22,790 bases of DNA from an uncultured Clostridia bacterium. Its GTDB lineage: Bacteria > Bacillota > Clostridia > TANB77 > CAG-508. Below, one piece after another: positions 1 through 7,319 of this stretch (the stretch's first letter is position 1; the number at the start of each line of letters is the position of its first letter). The stretch lies in contig CAKOVW010000019.1 of the NCBI GenBank assembly GCA_934122125.1, positions 1 through 22,790 of the forward strand, in the 5' to 3' direction. A model generated the notes under the pieces. It did not search any database, was not told where the DNA came from, and worked only from the letters and a program-made list of their open reading frames with translations. The translations under genes and the position numbers were made by a program.

Positions 1-804
1 TACTTAAATAAATGCGATATGGTTGATGATCCAGAATTATTAGAATTAGTTGAAATGGAAGTTAGAGATTTATTATCAAGCTATGACTTCCCAGGTGATG
101 AGATTCCAATTATTAAAGGTTCATCATTAAAAGTTCTAGAAAGCACATCTACAGATCCTAATGATCCTGTATATGCTCCAATTAAAGAACTTATGGATGC
201 AGTTGATAGCTATATTCCAACTCCAGACAGACCAATTGACCAACCATTCTTAATGCCAATTGAAGACGTTATGACAATTAGTGGTAGAGGTACAGTTGTT
301 ACTGGTAGAGTTGAAAGAGGTCAAGTAAAACTTCAAGACGAAGTTGAAATTGTTGGACTATCTAAAGAATCTAAGAAAACAGTTGTTACTGGTGTTGAAA
401 TGTTTAGAAAAACATTAGACCAAGCTGAAGCTGGAGATAACGTTGGTATCTTATTAAGAGGTACTCAAAGAAACGAAGTTGAAAGAGGTCAAGTATTAGC
501 AAAACCAGGAACAATTCATCCACATACAAAATTCAAAGCACAAGTATACGTTCTAACTAAAGAAGAAGGTGGACGTCATACTCCATTCTTTAATGGATAT
601 AGACCACAATTCTACTTCAGAACAACAGACGTTACAGGTGTTATCGAATTACAAGCTGGAACAGAAATGGTTATGCCAGGAGATAACGTTGATATGACTA
701 TCGAACTTATTACTCCAATCGCTATCGAAAACGGATTAAGATTCGCTATTCGTGAAGGTGGACGTACAGTAGGTTCAGGAGTAGTATCTGAAATTATTGC
801 TTAA
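1..804 (+). CDS. tuf: Elongation factor Tu, 3' part (5' end outside window)
   Basis: EF-Tu delivers aminoacyl-tRNA to the ribosomal A site as a GTP complex. The open frame runs from base 1 without a start, so the gene is cut by the window edge; 267 of about 400 residues remain. The first residues include the NKCD nucleotide-specificity motif of the G domain (NKxD), followed by VDDPELLELVEMEVR. Domain 2 starts near PFLMPIEDVMTISGRGTVVT, and domain 3 runs from about KPGTIHPHTKFKAQVYVLTK to the end, including the tRNA/EF-Ts-contacting stretch GGRHTPFFNGYRPQFYFRT. Codon use is typical of a highly expressed gene. A hairpin terminator follows within 65 bases. In Clostridia tuf usually ends the rpsL–rpsG–fusA operon or stands alone; which applies here cannot be seen. 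Confidence 0.98.
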   Translation, partial: YLNKCDMVDDPELLELVEMEVRDLLSSYDFPGDEIPIIKGSSLKVLESTSTDPNDPVYAPIKELMDAVDSYIPTPDRPIDQPFLMPIEDVMTISGRGTVVTGRVERGQVKLQDEVEIVGLSKESKKTVVTGVEMFRKTLDQAEAGDNVGILLRGTQRNEVERGQVLAKPGTIHPHTKFKAQVYVLTKEEGGRHTPFFNGYRPQFYFRTTDVTGVIELQAGTEMVMPGDNVDMTIELITPIAIENGLRFAIREGGRTVGSGVVSEIIA

Positions 805-823
805 TTTAAATTATGTAATATAG

Positions 824-865
824 AAAAGGCAAGGGTTACAAGAAATTGTAGCACCTTGCTTTTTT
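824..865 (+). terminator. Rho-independent terminator of tuf
   Basis: The arm GCAAGG (829–834), flanked by AAAA, pairs with CCTTGC (854–859), which runs directly into a T-tract (860–865). One G is bulged between the A-run and the stem. The loop is about 19 nt and carries an 18-nt word that recurs upstream of ftsQ. Confidence 0.8.
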
Positions 866-870
866 ATATT

Positions 871-906
871 CTAGGAAATTGCTCCTACTAGGAGCAATTT
901 CAGTAG
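871..906. repeat. Perfect hairpin, 11-bp stem with 5-nt loop
   Basis: GAAATTGCTCC (875–885) and GGAGCAATTTC (891–901) are exact reverse complements separated by TACTA. CTA (871–873) and TAG (904–906) can extend the stem across a small internal loop. No T-tract follows, so it is not an ordinary intrinsic terminator. Confidence 0.75.
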
Positions 907-920
907 AAGATAAATATGCG

Positions 921-968
921 AATTTTTAGAATTTCTAGCAGTTTGCACTGTGTAGAAATTCTTAAAAT
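921..968. repeat. Long imperfect hairpin
   Basis: The arm 921–937 pairs with 953–968; AGAATTTCTA/TAGAAATTCT is the exact core. Within the loop CAGT (939–942) pairs with ACTG (947–950) around TTGC. The downstream sequence AAAATCCGTTTTT has only a short T-run, so terminator function is uncertain. Confidence 0.65.
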
Positions 969-1010
969 CCGTTTTTGGTATTTTATAAATTGAATTTAAA
1001 GTATCAGCAT

Positions 1011-1024
1011 GTATCTTAAGATAC
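1011..1024. promoter_or_regulatory. 14-bp perfect palindrome upstream of a promoter
   Basis: GTATCTTAAGATAC is its own reverse complement. It ends 30 bases before the -35 box of the NlpC/P60 gene promoter, a position suited to an operator for a dimeric regulator. No named regulator matches it from memory. Confidence 0.4.
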
Positions 1025-1053
1025 TAAAAATGTATATAAACATATATTTTTTA

Positions 1054-1082
1054 TTGACATTTTTAGACTTTAATTATATACT
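1054..1082 (+). promoter_or_regulatory. SigA-type promoter of the NlpC/P60 gene
   Basis: The -35 box TTGACA (1054–1059) is a perfect match. A 17-base spacer is followed by TATACT (1077–1082). Transcription should start near 1089, giving a leader of about 54 nt before the ATG at 1143. Confidence 0.85.
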
Positions 1083-1142
1083 ATATGCGTACCAAAGAGC
1101 AAAATTATAGTAATATTTGTAGAAAAAAGGAGAGTTCTTTTG

Positions 1143-2495
1143 ATGAAGAATTTAAAAAAAATATCACTAATATTAATACTAACATTAATTAGTATTTTAT
1201 TATTAGCAGTAAATTCAAAGGCTGCTACAAAGGTAAAAGTAACAGGAGATACATTAAATATAAGAAAAGGTCCATCAACTAGTACAAAGGTAGTTGCTAT
1301 GCTATTCAAAGGTGTAGAATGTGAAGTGATTGAAGAAGATGGAGATTGGTACAAAGTTAAATATAAGACATATACAGGATATGTAAGTAAAGAGTATGTA
1401 GAAGTTATAGGTGGTACAACAAACACAGAAGAATTTAAGGATTCTACTGATAACGATAACCAAACTAATATAGATGACACTTCTAAAAATGAAGAAAATA
1501 ATACAGTTTCAGATAACAATACACAAGAGGATATAAAAGTTGTTTATAAAAAACTAAAACAAAATGTTAGCTTGAAGATTTTACCACTAATATATTCAAG
1601 TAACATTCAAGACCTAAAAAAGAACACAGAAGTAGTATTTTTAAGTGAAACTTCAGGATGGTCATATGTACAGACTGACAGTATGTGTGGTTGGATAAGA
1701 AGTGAATATTTAGAAGAGTCAAAGACGAGCTCAACCATTAATAATACAAGTAGCAATACATATGAAGAAAAAACGGCGTATATAAGTGAAGGCTCTGTAA
1801 ATATGAGAAAAGGTGCTGGAACAAATTATAATATAATAAAAGTATTATCATTAAATACTCAGTTGACTATAATAGGTGAAGATGGATCATGGTATAAGGT
1901 TAAAGTTGGAAATACTACAGGATATGTTTCAAAAGATTACGTATCAGATATAAAAACTACTACAACAAGAGGAAATAACGTTTCTAGAACAGAGAATGCT
2001 ACAACAAATACCGATGTGAATGAAGTAGAAACAGTTGATAGTAAAGTACAAGTAAATGAGGTAAAAGAAGAAACTAATACTAAAGAAAATATTACTAAAA
2101 ATGAAAGTACAATAAAAGGAACAGATATTGTGGCATATGCCAAAAAATATTTAGGATATAAATATGTATATGGTGGAGATGGCTCAAATGGAACTTTTGA
2201 TTGTTCTGGATTTACAATGTATGTATATAAACATTTTGGAATAAAAATTCCACATGGAGCAAATGCACAATATAAATGTAGTAAGGGTACAAAAATTGCT
2301 AAATATAGTGATTTACAAGTAGGGGATATTGTAATGCTAACAGATTACGAAACAGGTGTAGGAATTGGACACTGTGGAATATACCTTGGAAATGACAATT
2401 TTATTCATGCTTCAACAACATGTTATGCTGTTGAAATATCTAGCTTTAAAACAATATATAAAGGTAGATTTTATGCTGGATTAAGATTAATATAA
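1143..2495 (+). CDS. Secreted cell-wall hydrolase: three SH3 domains plus NlpC/P60
   Basis: This is a 450-residue exported peptidoglycan hydrolase, predicted to cut peptide stems (D,L-endopeptidase type). The N-terminus MKNLKKISLILILTLISILL followed by NSKAA is a signal peptide. Bacterial SH3 domains lie at about 30–82 and 212–268, both with the LNIRKGPST/VNMRKGAGT signature and a GYVSK–YV end. Residues about 135–190 are a third, degenerate SH3 repeat (GWSYV, GWIRSEYLE) that has lost the NxRxGPS turn. Asn/Thr/Glu-rich linkers separate them. The catalytic domain (about 328–450) has FDCSGF with Cys354, the His of GHCGIYLG near 410, and a third polar position in FIHAS. AAGGAGAG at 1127–1134 fits ATG 1143; an in-frame TTG at 1140 is the alternative start. 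comEC begins 15 bases downstream. Confidence 0.93.
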   Translation: MKNLKKISLILILTLISILLLAVNSKAATKVKVTGDTLNIRKGPSTSTKVVAMLFKGVECEVIEEDGDWYKVKYKTYTGYVSKEYVEVIGGTTNTEEFKDSTDNDNQTNIDDTSKNEENNTVSDNNTQEDIKVVYKKLKQNVSLKILPLIYSSNIQDLKKNTEVVFLSETSGWSYVQTDSMCGWIRSEYLEESKTSSTINNTSSNTYEEKTAYISEGSVNMRKGAGTNYNIIKVLSLNTQLTIIGEDGSWYKVKVGNTTGYVSKDYVSDIKTTTTRGNNVSRTENATTNTDVNEVETVDSKVQVNEVKEETNTKENITKNESTIKGTDIVAYAKKYLGYKYVYGGDGSNGTFDCSGFTMYVYKHFGIKIPHGANAQYKCSKGTKIAKYSDLQVGDIVMLTDYETGVGIGHCGIYLGNDNFIHASTTCYAVEISSFKTIYKGRFYAGLRLI

Positions 2496-2510
2496 GTTAA
2501 TAGGGGCACT

Positions 2511-4955
2511 ATGGAAAGGTTAAAAATGAAACCATTTTGTATTGCTTCTATTGCAGCAATTATAGGAATTGTAGTAGGGCTGTACTTAAAAAGTATAGCT
2601 TTTTTCTTGTGCATAGGATTAGTAATAATTAGTGTTATTTTAAAATTAAAAAATAAATTAAAGCCTTATATAATAATCGGTTTTAGTTGTATTATGATAT
2701 TTTGCATTTATATATTAATACTAGAAGATAATTATACCAAAATTACAAATCAATATGATGAAAAGCCAATAACTGTACAAGGAATTATTGTATCAAATGG
2801 AAATGAAAAAAAGTATAAGACGCAATATGAAATACAGGTGATAAAGATATATAATGATTGCACTGGTAAGGTTGAAAATAGAAAATTTAAAGTAATATGT
2901 GATATAAAAGGTGATAAGAATTATATAGGGTTAAACTTTGGAGATGAGATAATATTTAGTTCTAAATTTGAAGCACCAGATGTTGCAAGAAATGAAGGTG
3001 GATTTAATTATAGTCAATATTTGAAAACAAAAAATGTTGCAGGCTGTGTAATGGCAAAAAAAGAAAATATAAAATTGATAGGAAAGAATAAATGCAATAT
3101 ATTGGCTAATTTTATAAACAGTTCCAGAAATGTTTTAATAAATAAAATATATAAGATTTTACCTAAAGATGAAGCTGGACTTTGTATTGGATTACTTCTT
3201 GGAGAAAAGGGAGGGATAAGTAATAAGATAGAGAATAGTTTTAGACAGGCTAGTTTATCACATATGCTTGCTATTTCAGGTGCACATATATCATATATTT
3301 TATTAGGTATTTCTACTGCTTTATCATATTTAAAAACACATAAAAGATGGACAAAGATTTTTATATGTATATTTTTAGTATTTTTTATGTTTTTGGCAGG
3401 AGGTTCACCATCAATTGTAAGAGCATGTATAATGGCAATATTAAATTTAGTAGCAGAAATATTATTTATGAAGCCAGACACATTTAATAACTTAGGAATA
3501 AGTGCATTTATAATTTTAATATTTAATCCGTATTCTTTATTAGATATAAGTTTTCAACTTTCATTTGGTGGAACTATTGGAATAGTAACATTTGTAGAAT
3601 TGTTATATAATATTAGGCTAAAAAGAAAGAATTGAAAGCACAGAACAATAACAAAAGAACAAAAAAGTATAGTGAATTTACATATAAAATGTTAATATAT
3701 GTGGAGCAAACTACTATAATGTCTTTGGCGGCTAATATAATTATTATGCCAATTATGGTGTATCATTTTAGTACAGTTTCAATTGTATTTATACTCTCAA
3801 ATTTACTGGCTACCCCTATAATGGGAATATGCCTAATTTTAGGAATGATTTTTTTAGTTTCTCTAATTATTACACCATTAGCATATTTAATTGCATTTTT
3901 CTTAGGACCACTATTAAAAATATTTATTTTGGTTGCAGATATTTCAAGTAAAATACCATTTTCAAAAATTTTTGTGCCAACGCCAAAAATATGGCAAGTT
4001 TTGATTTATTATTTAATTATTGGAATATATTTTTTCAAAGATGATATCCAGAAAATTTATCCGAAGATACAGGAAAAGTATAAAAAAATAATTGCACTTT
4101 TACTAATTATAACCTTATTGCCATATATATTTGCAATGTTTCCAACAGATGAATTAAAAATTTACTTTATAGATGTAGGGCAAGGAGATAGTATGCTTAT
4201 TGTAACTCCATTTAAGAAGAAAATTTTGGTTGATGGTGGAGGAAGTGAAGTTGGTACATTTGATGTAGGAGAACAAACATTGCTTCCTTATTTGTTAAAT
4301 AAATCAATTATAAGTATAGATTACCTATTATTTACACATTTTGATTCAGATCATTGCCAAGGATTGCTTACAGTTTTAGAAAATATAAAAGTTAAAAATG
4401 TAATTATAGGAGAACAAGGAAAAGAATCGGAAAACTTTAATAGATTTTTGAAATTGGTAGATTTAAAACATACAAGGGTAATTAAAGTAAAAGCAGGAGA
4501 TAAAATTGAAATTGATAAATATTGTCAATTACATATTCTATTTCCAGATAAGGATTTAATAAAGCAGAATATTCTAAACAACAATTCAATAGTTGCTAAA
4601 TTTATATATCAAAACTATAGTATGCTACTTACAGGTGATATTGAAAAAGTAGCTGAAGAGAGATTAATACGAAAGTATAAAGACACAGAAGATCTACAAA
4701 CTAATATATTAAAAGTGGCGCATCATGGTTCAAAAAGTTCTTCAATACAGCAATTTTTAGATATGGTAAAACCTGAAATAGCACTTATCGGAGTTGGAGA
4801 GAAGAATACTTTTGGACATCCGAATTCTGGTGTAGTAGAAAGATTAGAAAATTTGCGGTTGTAAGGTTTATAGGACTGATTTATGTGGAGAGATAACTAT
4901 CACTATAAAGAACAGTAAAGTAAGAGTTGATAAAAAAATAGATATTGAAAAATAG
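2511..4955 (+). CDS. comEC: ComEC DNA-uptake channel, interrupted by two frame changes
   Basis: ComEC is the inner-membrane channel for single-stranded DNA in natural transformation. The full product would be about 814 residues. It begins with two or three membrane segments and a DUF4131-like region (to about residue 160), then the competence membrane domain with SHMLAISGAHI, AGGSPSIVRA and DISFQLSFGGT. The second half carries more membrane segments (for example LAANIIIMPIMVYHF) and a C-terminal metallo-beta-lactamase-like domain with IDVGQGDSMLI, the HFDSDHCQG metal motif and KVAHHGSKSSS. The frame is broken twice. Near 3617–3635 a -1 change is needed, since frame one stops at 3635. At CGG 4856–4858 a +1 change is needed, since frame two stops at 4864. 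After the second, VYRTDLCGEITITIKNSK runs to TAG 4955 as in intact homologues. It may be a pseudogene, a split gene, or recoded. Confidence 0.88.
3617..3635 (+). other. First comEC frame discontinuity (-1 type)
   Basis: Zero-frame codons CTA AAA AGA AAG AAT TGA end at 3635. The following membrane segments are open only in the -1 frame, which is blocked by TAG until 3616, so the change must fall between 3617 and 3635. TTG at 3632 overlaps the TGA and could in principle restart translation, but no Shine-Dalgarno precedes it. There is no canonical XXXYYYZ slippery heptamer. A one-base loss from the A-run at 3620–3624 would explain it. Confidence 0.75.
4853..4859 (+). other. CGG-associated +1 frame change in comEC
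   Basis: The reading is TTG CGG TTG TAA in frame and TTG (C) GGT TGT AAG GTT TAT after skipping C4856. The shifted frame gives Leu-Gly-Cys-Lys-Val-Tyr-Arg-Thr-Asp, the conserved C-terminal stretch of ComEC. Confidence 0.8.
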
Positions 4956-4972
4956 CTTAAAAGTAGTATAAT
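4945..4972 (+). promoter_or_regulatory. SigA-type promoter of sua5, overlapping the comEC 3' end
   Basis: TTGAAA (4945–4950), a 16-base spacer and TATAAT (4967–4972). The -35 box lies inside the last codons of the frame-corrected comEC. The predicted start is near 4979, about 27 nt before the ATG. Confidence 0.65.
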
Positions 4973-5005
4973 ATATAGGAAAAAAGTAAAAAAGGAAGCA
5001 AAAAT

Positions 5006-6055
5006 ATGTTATCAAAATATTCAAACCAAACAAATGAAATTAATGAAAATGAAATAAAAGAAGCAGCAAATGAAATAAAAAATGGAAATTTGGTGTTATT
5101 TCCAACGGAAACTGTATATGGAATAGGAGCGAATGCCTTAGATGCAAATGCGGTTGAAAAAATATTTATAGCAAAGGGAAGAGCACAAGATAATCCTTTA
5201 ATTGTTCATGTTTCTAGCATAAAAATGGTAGAAGAAATAGTGGAGGAAATAACAGAATTAGAAAGAAAATTAATAGAAAATTTTTGGCCTGGACCGCTTA
5301 CAATAATATTTAAACGTAAAAGCAATAAGATAATTCCTGATATTGTAACAGCAAAGTTAGAAACAGTAGGAATTAGAATGCCTAGTAATTTAATTGCAAA
5401 ACAACTAATAGAAATGGCAGGTGTGCCAATTGCAGCACCAAGTGCGAATGTTTCTGGAAAGCCTAGTGGAACTAATGTAGAAGATATTATAGAAGAGTTA
5501 GATGGAAAAGTTTCATATATATTAGATGGTGGTTCAACTGATATAGGACTAGAGTCAACAGTTATTAAAGTTGATGGGGATAATATTAACATATTAAGAC
5601 CAGGAAAAATAACGAAAGAGCAATTAGAAACAGTAGCAAACCAAGTTAAAATTGATAAAAATGTATTGGGACAAGTACAAAAAGATGAAGTTGTAGCATC
5701 TCCAGGAATGAAGTATAAGCATTATGCACCAAATACAAAGTGTGTTATGGTATATAGTGAAAACGAAAATAAAATGATTGAAAAAATAAATGAAATAATT
5801 ATGCAAAATGAAAAAGTTTTAGTTTTGGCAAAGGCAGAACATATAAATCAATATGCAACAAAGCATAAATGGAATATGGGAAGTAATTTAGAAGATGTTG
5901 CTAAAAACATATTTACATTTTTAAGAAAGGCAGATAAGGAAAATGTTGACTTGATAATTATTGAGGGCGTTGGTAATAAAGGACTAGGCCTTGCTATTAC
6001 AAATCGTTTAATTCGTGCATGTGCATATAATTATATTATTTTAAAAGATGAATAA
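5006..6055 (+). CDS. sua5: Threonylcarbamoyl-AMP synthase (Sua5/YrdC type)
   Basis: The enzyme makes L-threonylcarbamoyladenylate from threonine, bicarbonate and ATP. This is the first step of the t6A modification at position 37 of tRNAs reading ANN codons, and it acts in the cytoplasm. Residues about 18–205 form the YrdC domain, with FPTETVYGIGANA, the basic KGRAQDNPLIVH nucleotide-site motif, GVPIAAPSANVSGKPSGT and the distal LESTVI/ILRPG stretch. A linker with PGMKYKHYAP leads into the Sua5 C-terminal domain (about 240–345), so this is the long two-domain form (349 aa) rather than TsaC-only. AAAAAGGAAG sits about 8 bases before ATG 5006. It has its own promoter after comEC. Confidence 0.95.
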   Translation: MLSKYSNQTNEINENEIKEAANEIKNGNLVLFPTETVYGIGANALDANAVEKIFIAKGRAQDNPLIVHVSSIKMVEEIVEEITELERKLIENFWPGPLTIIFKRKSNKIIPDIVTAKLETVGIRMPSNLIAKQLIEMAGVPIAAPSANVSGKPSGTNVEDIIEELDGKVSYILDGGSTDIGLESTVIKVDGDNINILRPGKITKEQLETVANQVKIDKNVLGQVQKDEVVASPGMKYKHYAPNTKCVMVYSENENKMIEKINEIIMQNEKVLVLAKAEHINQYATKHKWNMGSNLEDVAKNIFTFLRKADKENVDLIIIEGVGNKGLGLAITNRLIRACAYNYIILKDE

Positions 6056-6068
6056 AATTTCCAAAAAA

Positions 6069-6117
6069 TCTCATACTAATATTAAATAATTTTGAAAAGG
6101 ATTGATATAGTATGAGA
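6069..6117 (+). promoter_or_regulatory. Inverted repeat enclosing RBS and start codon of the BofC-domain gene
   Basis: TCTCATACTA (6069–6078) and TAGTATGAGA (6108–6117) are exact reverse complements. In RNA the second arm contains the AUG (6112–6114), and the Shine-Dalgarno (AAAAGG, 6095–6100) lies in the 29-nt loop. This could reduce or regulate initiation. Confidence 0.5.
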
Positions 6118-6675
6118 AAAGGATGGATTATTGGATTAGCTATATTTTTGTTGATAGTAGGAATGGCTTTAGGATTTTATGTATATAATAACAATAAAAC
6201 TGAAGATATTAATATAATAAATGATAAAAAATTAGCTGAAGAAGAAAATAATATAATTTATACAGCTGTAATAGAAGAGAAAGTATCTCCAAATGCCAAA
6301 GTGCTGCAAAAAATATATTTTACAGGTTGTGATCACTTATTAAAAGAAACACAAGATGTACCAGAAACTTTAGTGAATAAAACTGAAGAAGAGGTGAAAA
6401 AATATTATAAAGACTGGACTATAGATAGTTTTTCACCTAATGAAATTATAATATACAAAGAACAAAGTGGTTTTTGTGCTCAACATTACTTAATTAAAGA
6501 ACATAACGGAGTTTTAGGAATTTATACAATAGATGAAAATGGAAAGATCACTTTAAAAGAAGATACAGAAATTCAAACAATGTATTTACCAGAAGCGGAT
6601 TTGGAAAAAGTAAAACAAGGAATAGAAGCTGTTGGAAATATGGAGTTGAATAGTGTGTTAGAAGATTTTGAATAA
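6112..6675 (+). CDS. Membrane-anchored protein with BofC C-terminal-like domain
   Basis: This is a 187-residue protein with one N-terminal membrane segment (about residues 5–26, GWIIGLAIFLLIVGMALGF) and an exported domain. Residues about 55–187 resemble the BofC C-terminal domain seen in many clostridial hypothetical proteins: YFTGCDHLLKE with an exposed Cys, LVNKTEEEVKKYYKDWTI, SGFCAQHYLIKEHNGVLGIY with a second Cys, and a tail YLPEADLEKVKQGI…LNSVLEDFE. BofC of Bacillus subtilis restrains SpoIVB signalling between forespore and mother cell, but only this domain is shared, so the role here is not established. The two cysteines might form a disulphide outside the membrane. The gene follows sua5 by 56 bases and probably uses the same transcript. 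It ends at a bidirectional terminator. Confidence 0.75.
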   Translation: MRKGWIIGLAIFLLIVGMALGFYVYNNNKTEDINIINDKKLAEEENNIIYTAVIEEKVSPNAKVLQKIYFTGCDHLLKETQDVPETLVNKTEEEVKKYYKDWTIDSFSPNEIIIYKEQSGFCAQHYLIKEHNGVLGIYTIDENGKITLKEDTEIQTMYLPEADLEKVKQGIEAVGNMELNSVLEDFE

Positions 6676-6701
6676 GAAAATAAAAATTTTTTAGAAAGTA
6701 A

Positions 6702-6735
6702 AAAAATAGATGAGATTTATTTCTCATCTATTTTT
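6702..6735. terminator. Bidirectional terminator between convergent genes
   Basis: AAAAATAGATGAGA (6702–6715) and TCTCATCTATTTTT (6722–6735) form a perfect 14-bp stem with a 6-nt loop. A-runs and T-runs on the two sides allow it to work in both directions. Its right arm encodes the last codons of pgsA on the minus strand. Confidence 0.9.
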
Positions 6736-7307
6736 AAATTTTCTTTTTTTAAGTATCCTTGTTTATAAAATGTAATGTAATACATGACAAATGAAAATAT
6801 TGCAGTGGCTAAAGCTAAATAATAAATCCATAAATCAAAGTGTGGTAGAGGAGCTAGTGAGTTTTCTGGTAAGTTTGCAATATTATTCCAGTATGCAATT
6901 ACAAATGAACATACAATTGCTACATAAAACAACACTGTGGCTAATTTACCAAACCATTTACTAGAAACTACCAATTCTTTTCCATAAAGGAAAGAGGCAC
7001 CTGCTATCATTGCAGCTTCTTTTAATGCAACTACTATAATAATCCAAAAAGGAATAATTTCTTTAAAAGTAATTGTTAAAAGTACAGCTAATTGAGTAGC
7101 TTTATCAGCTAATGGATCTATAAGTTTTCCAAAATTAGTTATATAATTAAATTTTCTTGCAATCCAACCATCTAACACATCTGTTAAACCAGATATTGTT
7201 AAAAGTATGATGGTAGCAATATATTGATCTATTACTATAAAATAAATTATAAAAGGTATTAGAAAAAATCTTGCTATTGTTAATATATTTGGAATATGTT
7301 TTGCCAT
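6717..7307 (-). CDS. pgsA: CDP-diacylglycerol–glycerol-3-phosphate 3-phosphatidyltransferase
   Basis: This integral membrane enzyme of phosphatidylglycerol synthesis exchanges CMP of CDP-diacylglycerol for glycerol-3-phosphate. The CDP-alcohol phosphotransferase signature D-x2-DG-x2-AR-x8-G-x3-D-x3-D is complete at about residues 42–67 (DVLDGWIARK … FGKLIDPLAD). Several hydrophobic segments fill the rest; the length of 196 aa is normal. The gene lies directly downstream of the Clp ATPase gene. Its Shine-Dalgarno (AGGAG) overlaps the TAG stop of that gene, so its translation is probably coupled. The stop codon is in the left part of the bidirectional terminator region. The link between a stress unfoldase and a lipid enzyme looks positional only. 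Confidence 0.95.
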   Translation of the reverse strand: MAKHIPNILTIARFFLIPFIIYFIVIDQYIATIILLTISGLTDVLDGWIARKFNYITNFGKLIDPLADKATQLAVLLTITFKEIIPFWIIIVVALKEAAMIAGASFLYGKELVVSSKWFGKLATVLFYVAIVCSFVIAYWNNIANLPENSLAPLPHFDLWIYYLALATAIFSFVMYYITFYKQGYLKKENLKIDEK

Positions 7308-7319
7308 AAAAATTATCTC

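Larger units (their letters stand above)
805..1142. other. Gene-free stretch between tuf and the NlpC/P60 gene
   Basis: No coding frame is credible here. In order it holds the tuf terminator (824–865), a perfect hairpin (875–901), a long hairpin (921–968), a 14-bp palindrome (1011–1024), a consensus promoter (1054–1082) and a roughly 55-nt leader with the Shine-Dalgarno of the next gene. The density of inverted repeats suggests a regulatory region or a small RNA, but no known RNA family was recognised. Confidence 0.7.

Noticed and set aside
4835..4858. prfB-like frameshift stimulator (internal Shine-Dalgarno) before the CGG sites
   Set aside because: None of the three sites has a GGAGG/AGGGGG-like stretch 3–6 bases upstream, so the prfB mechanism is not supported; only the sigE site has the CTT codon used in prfB.
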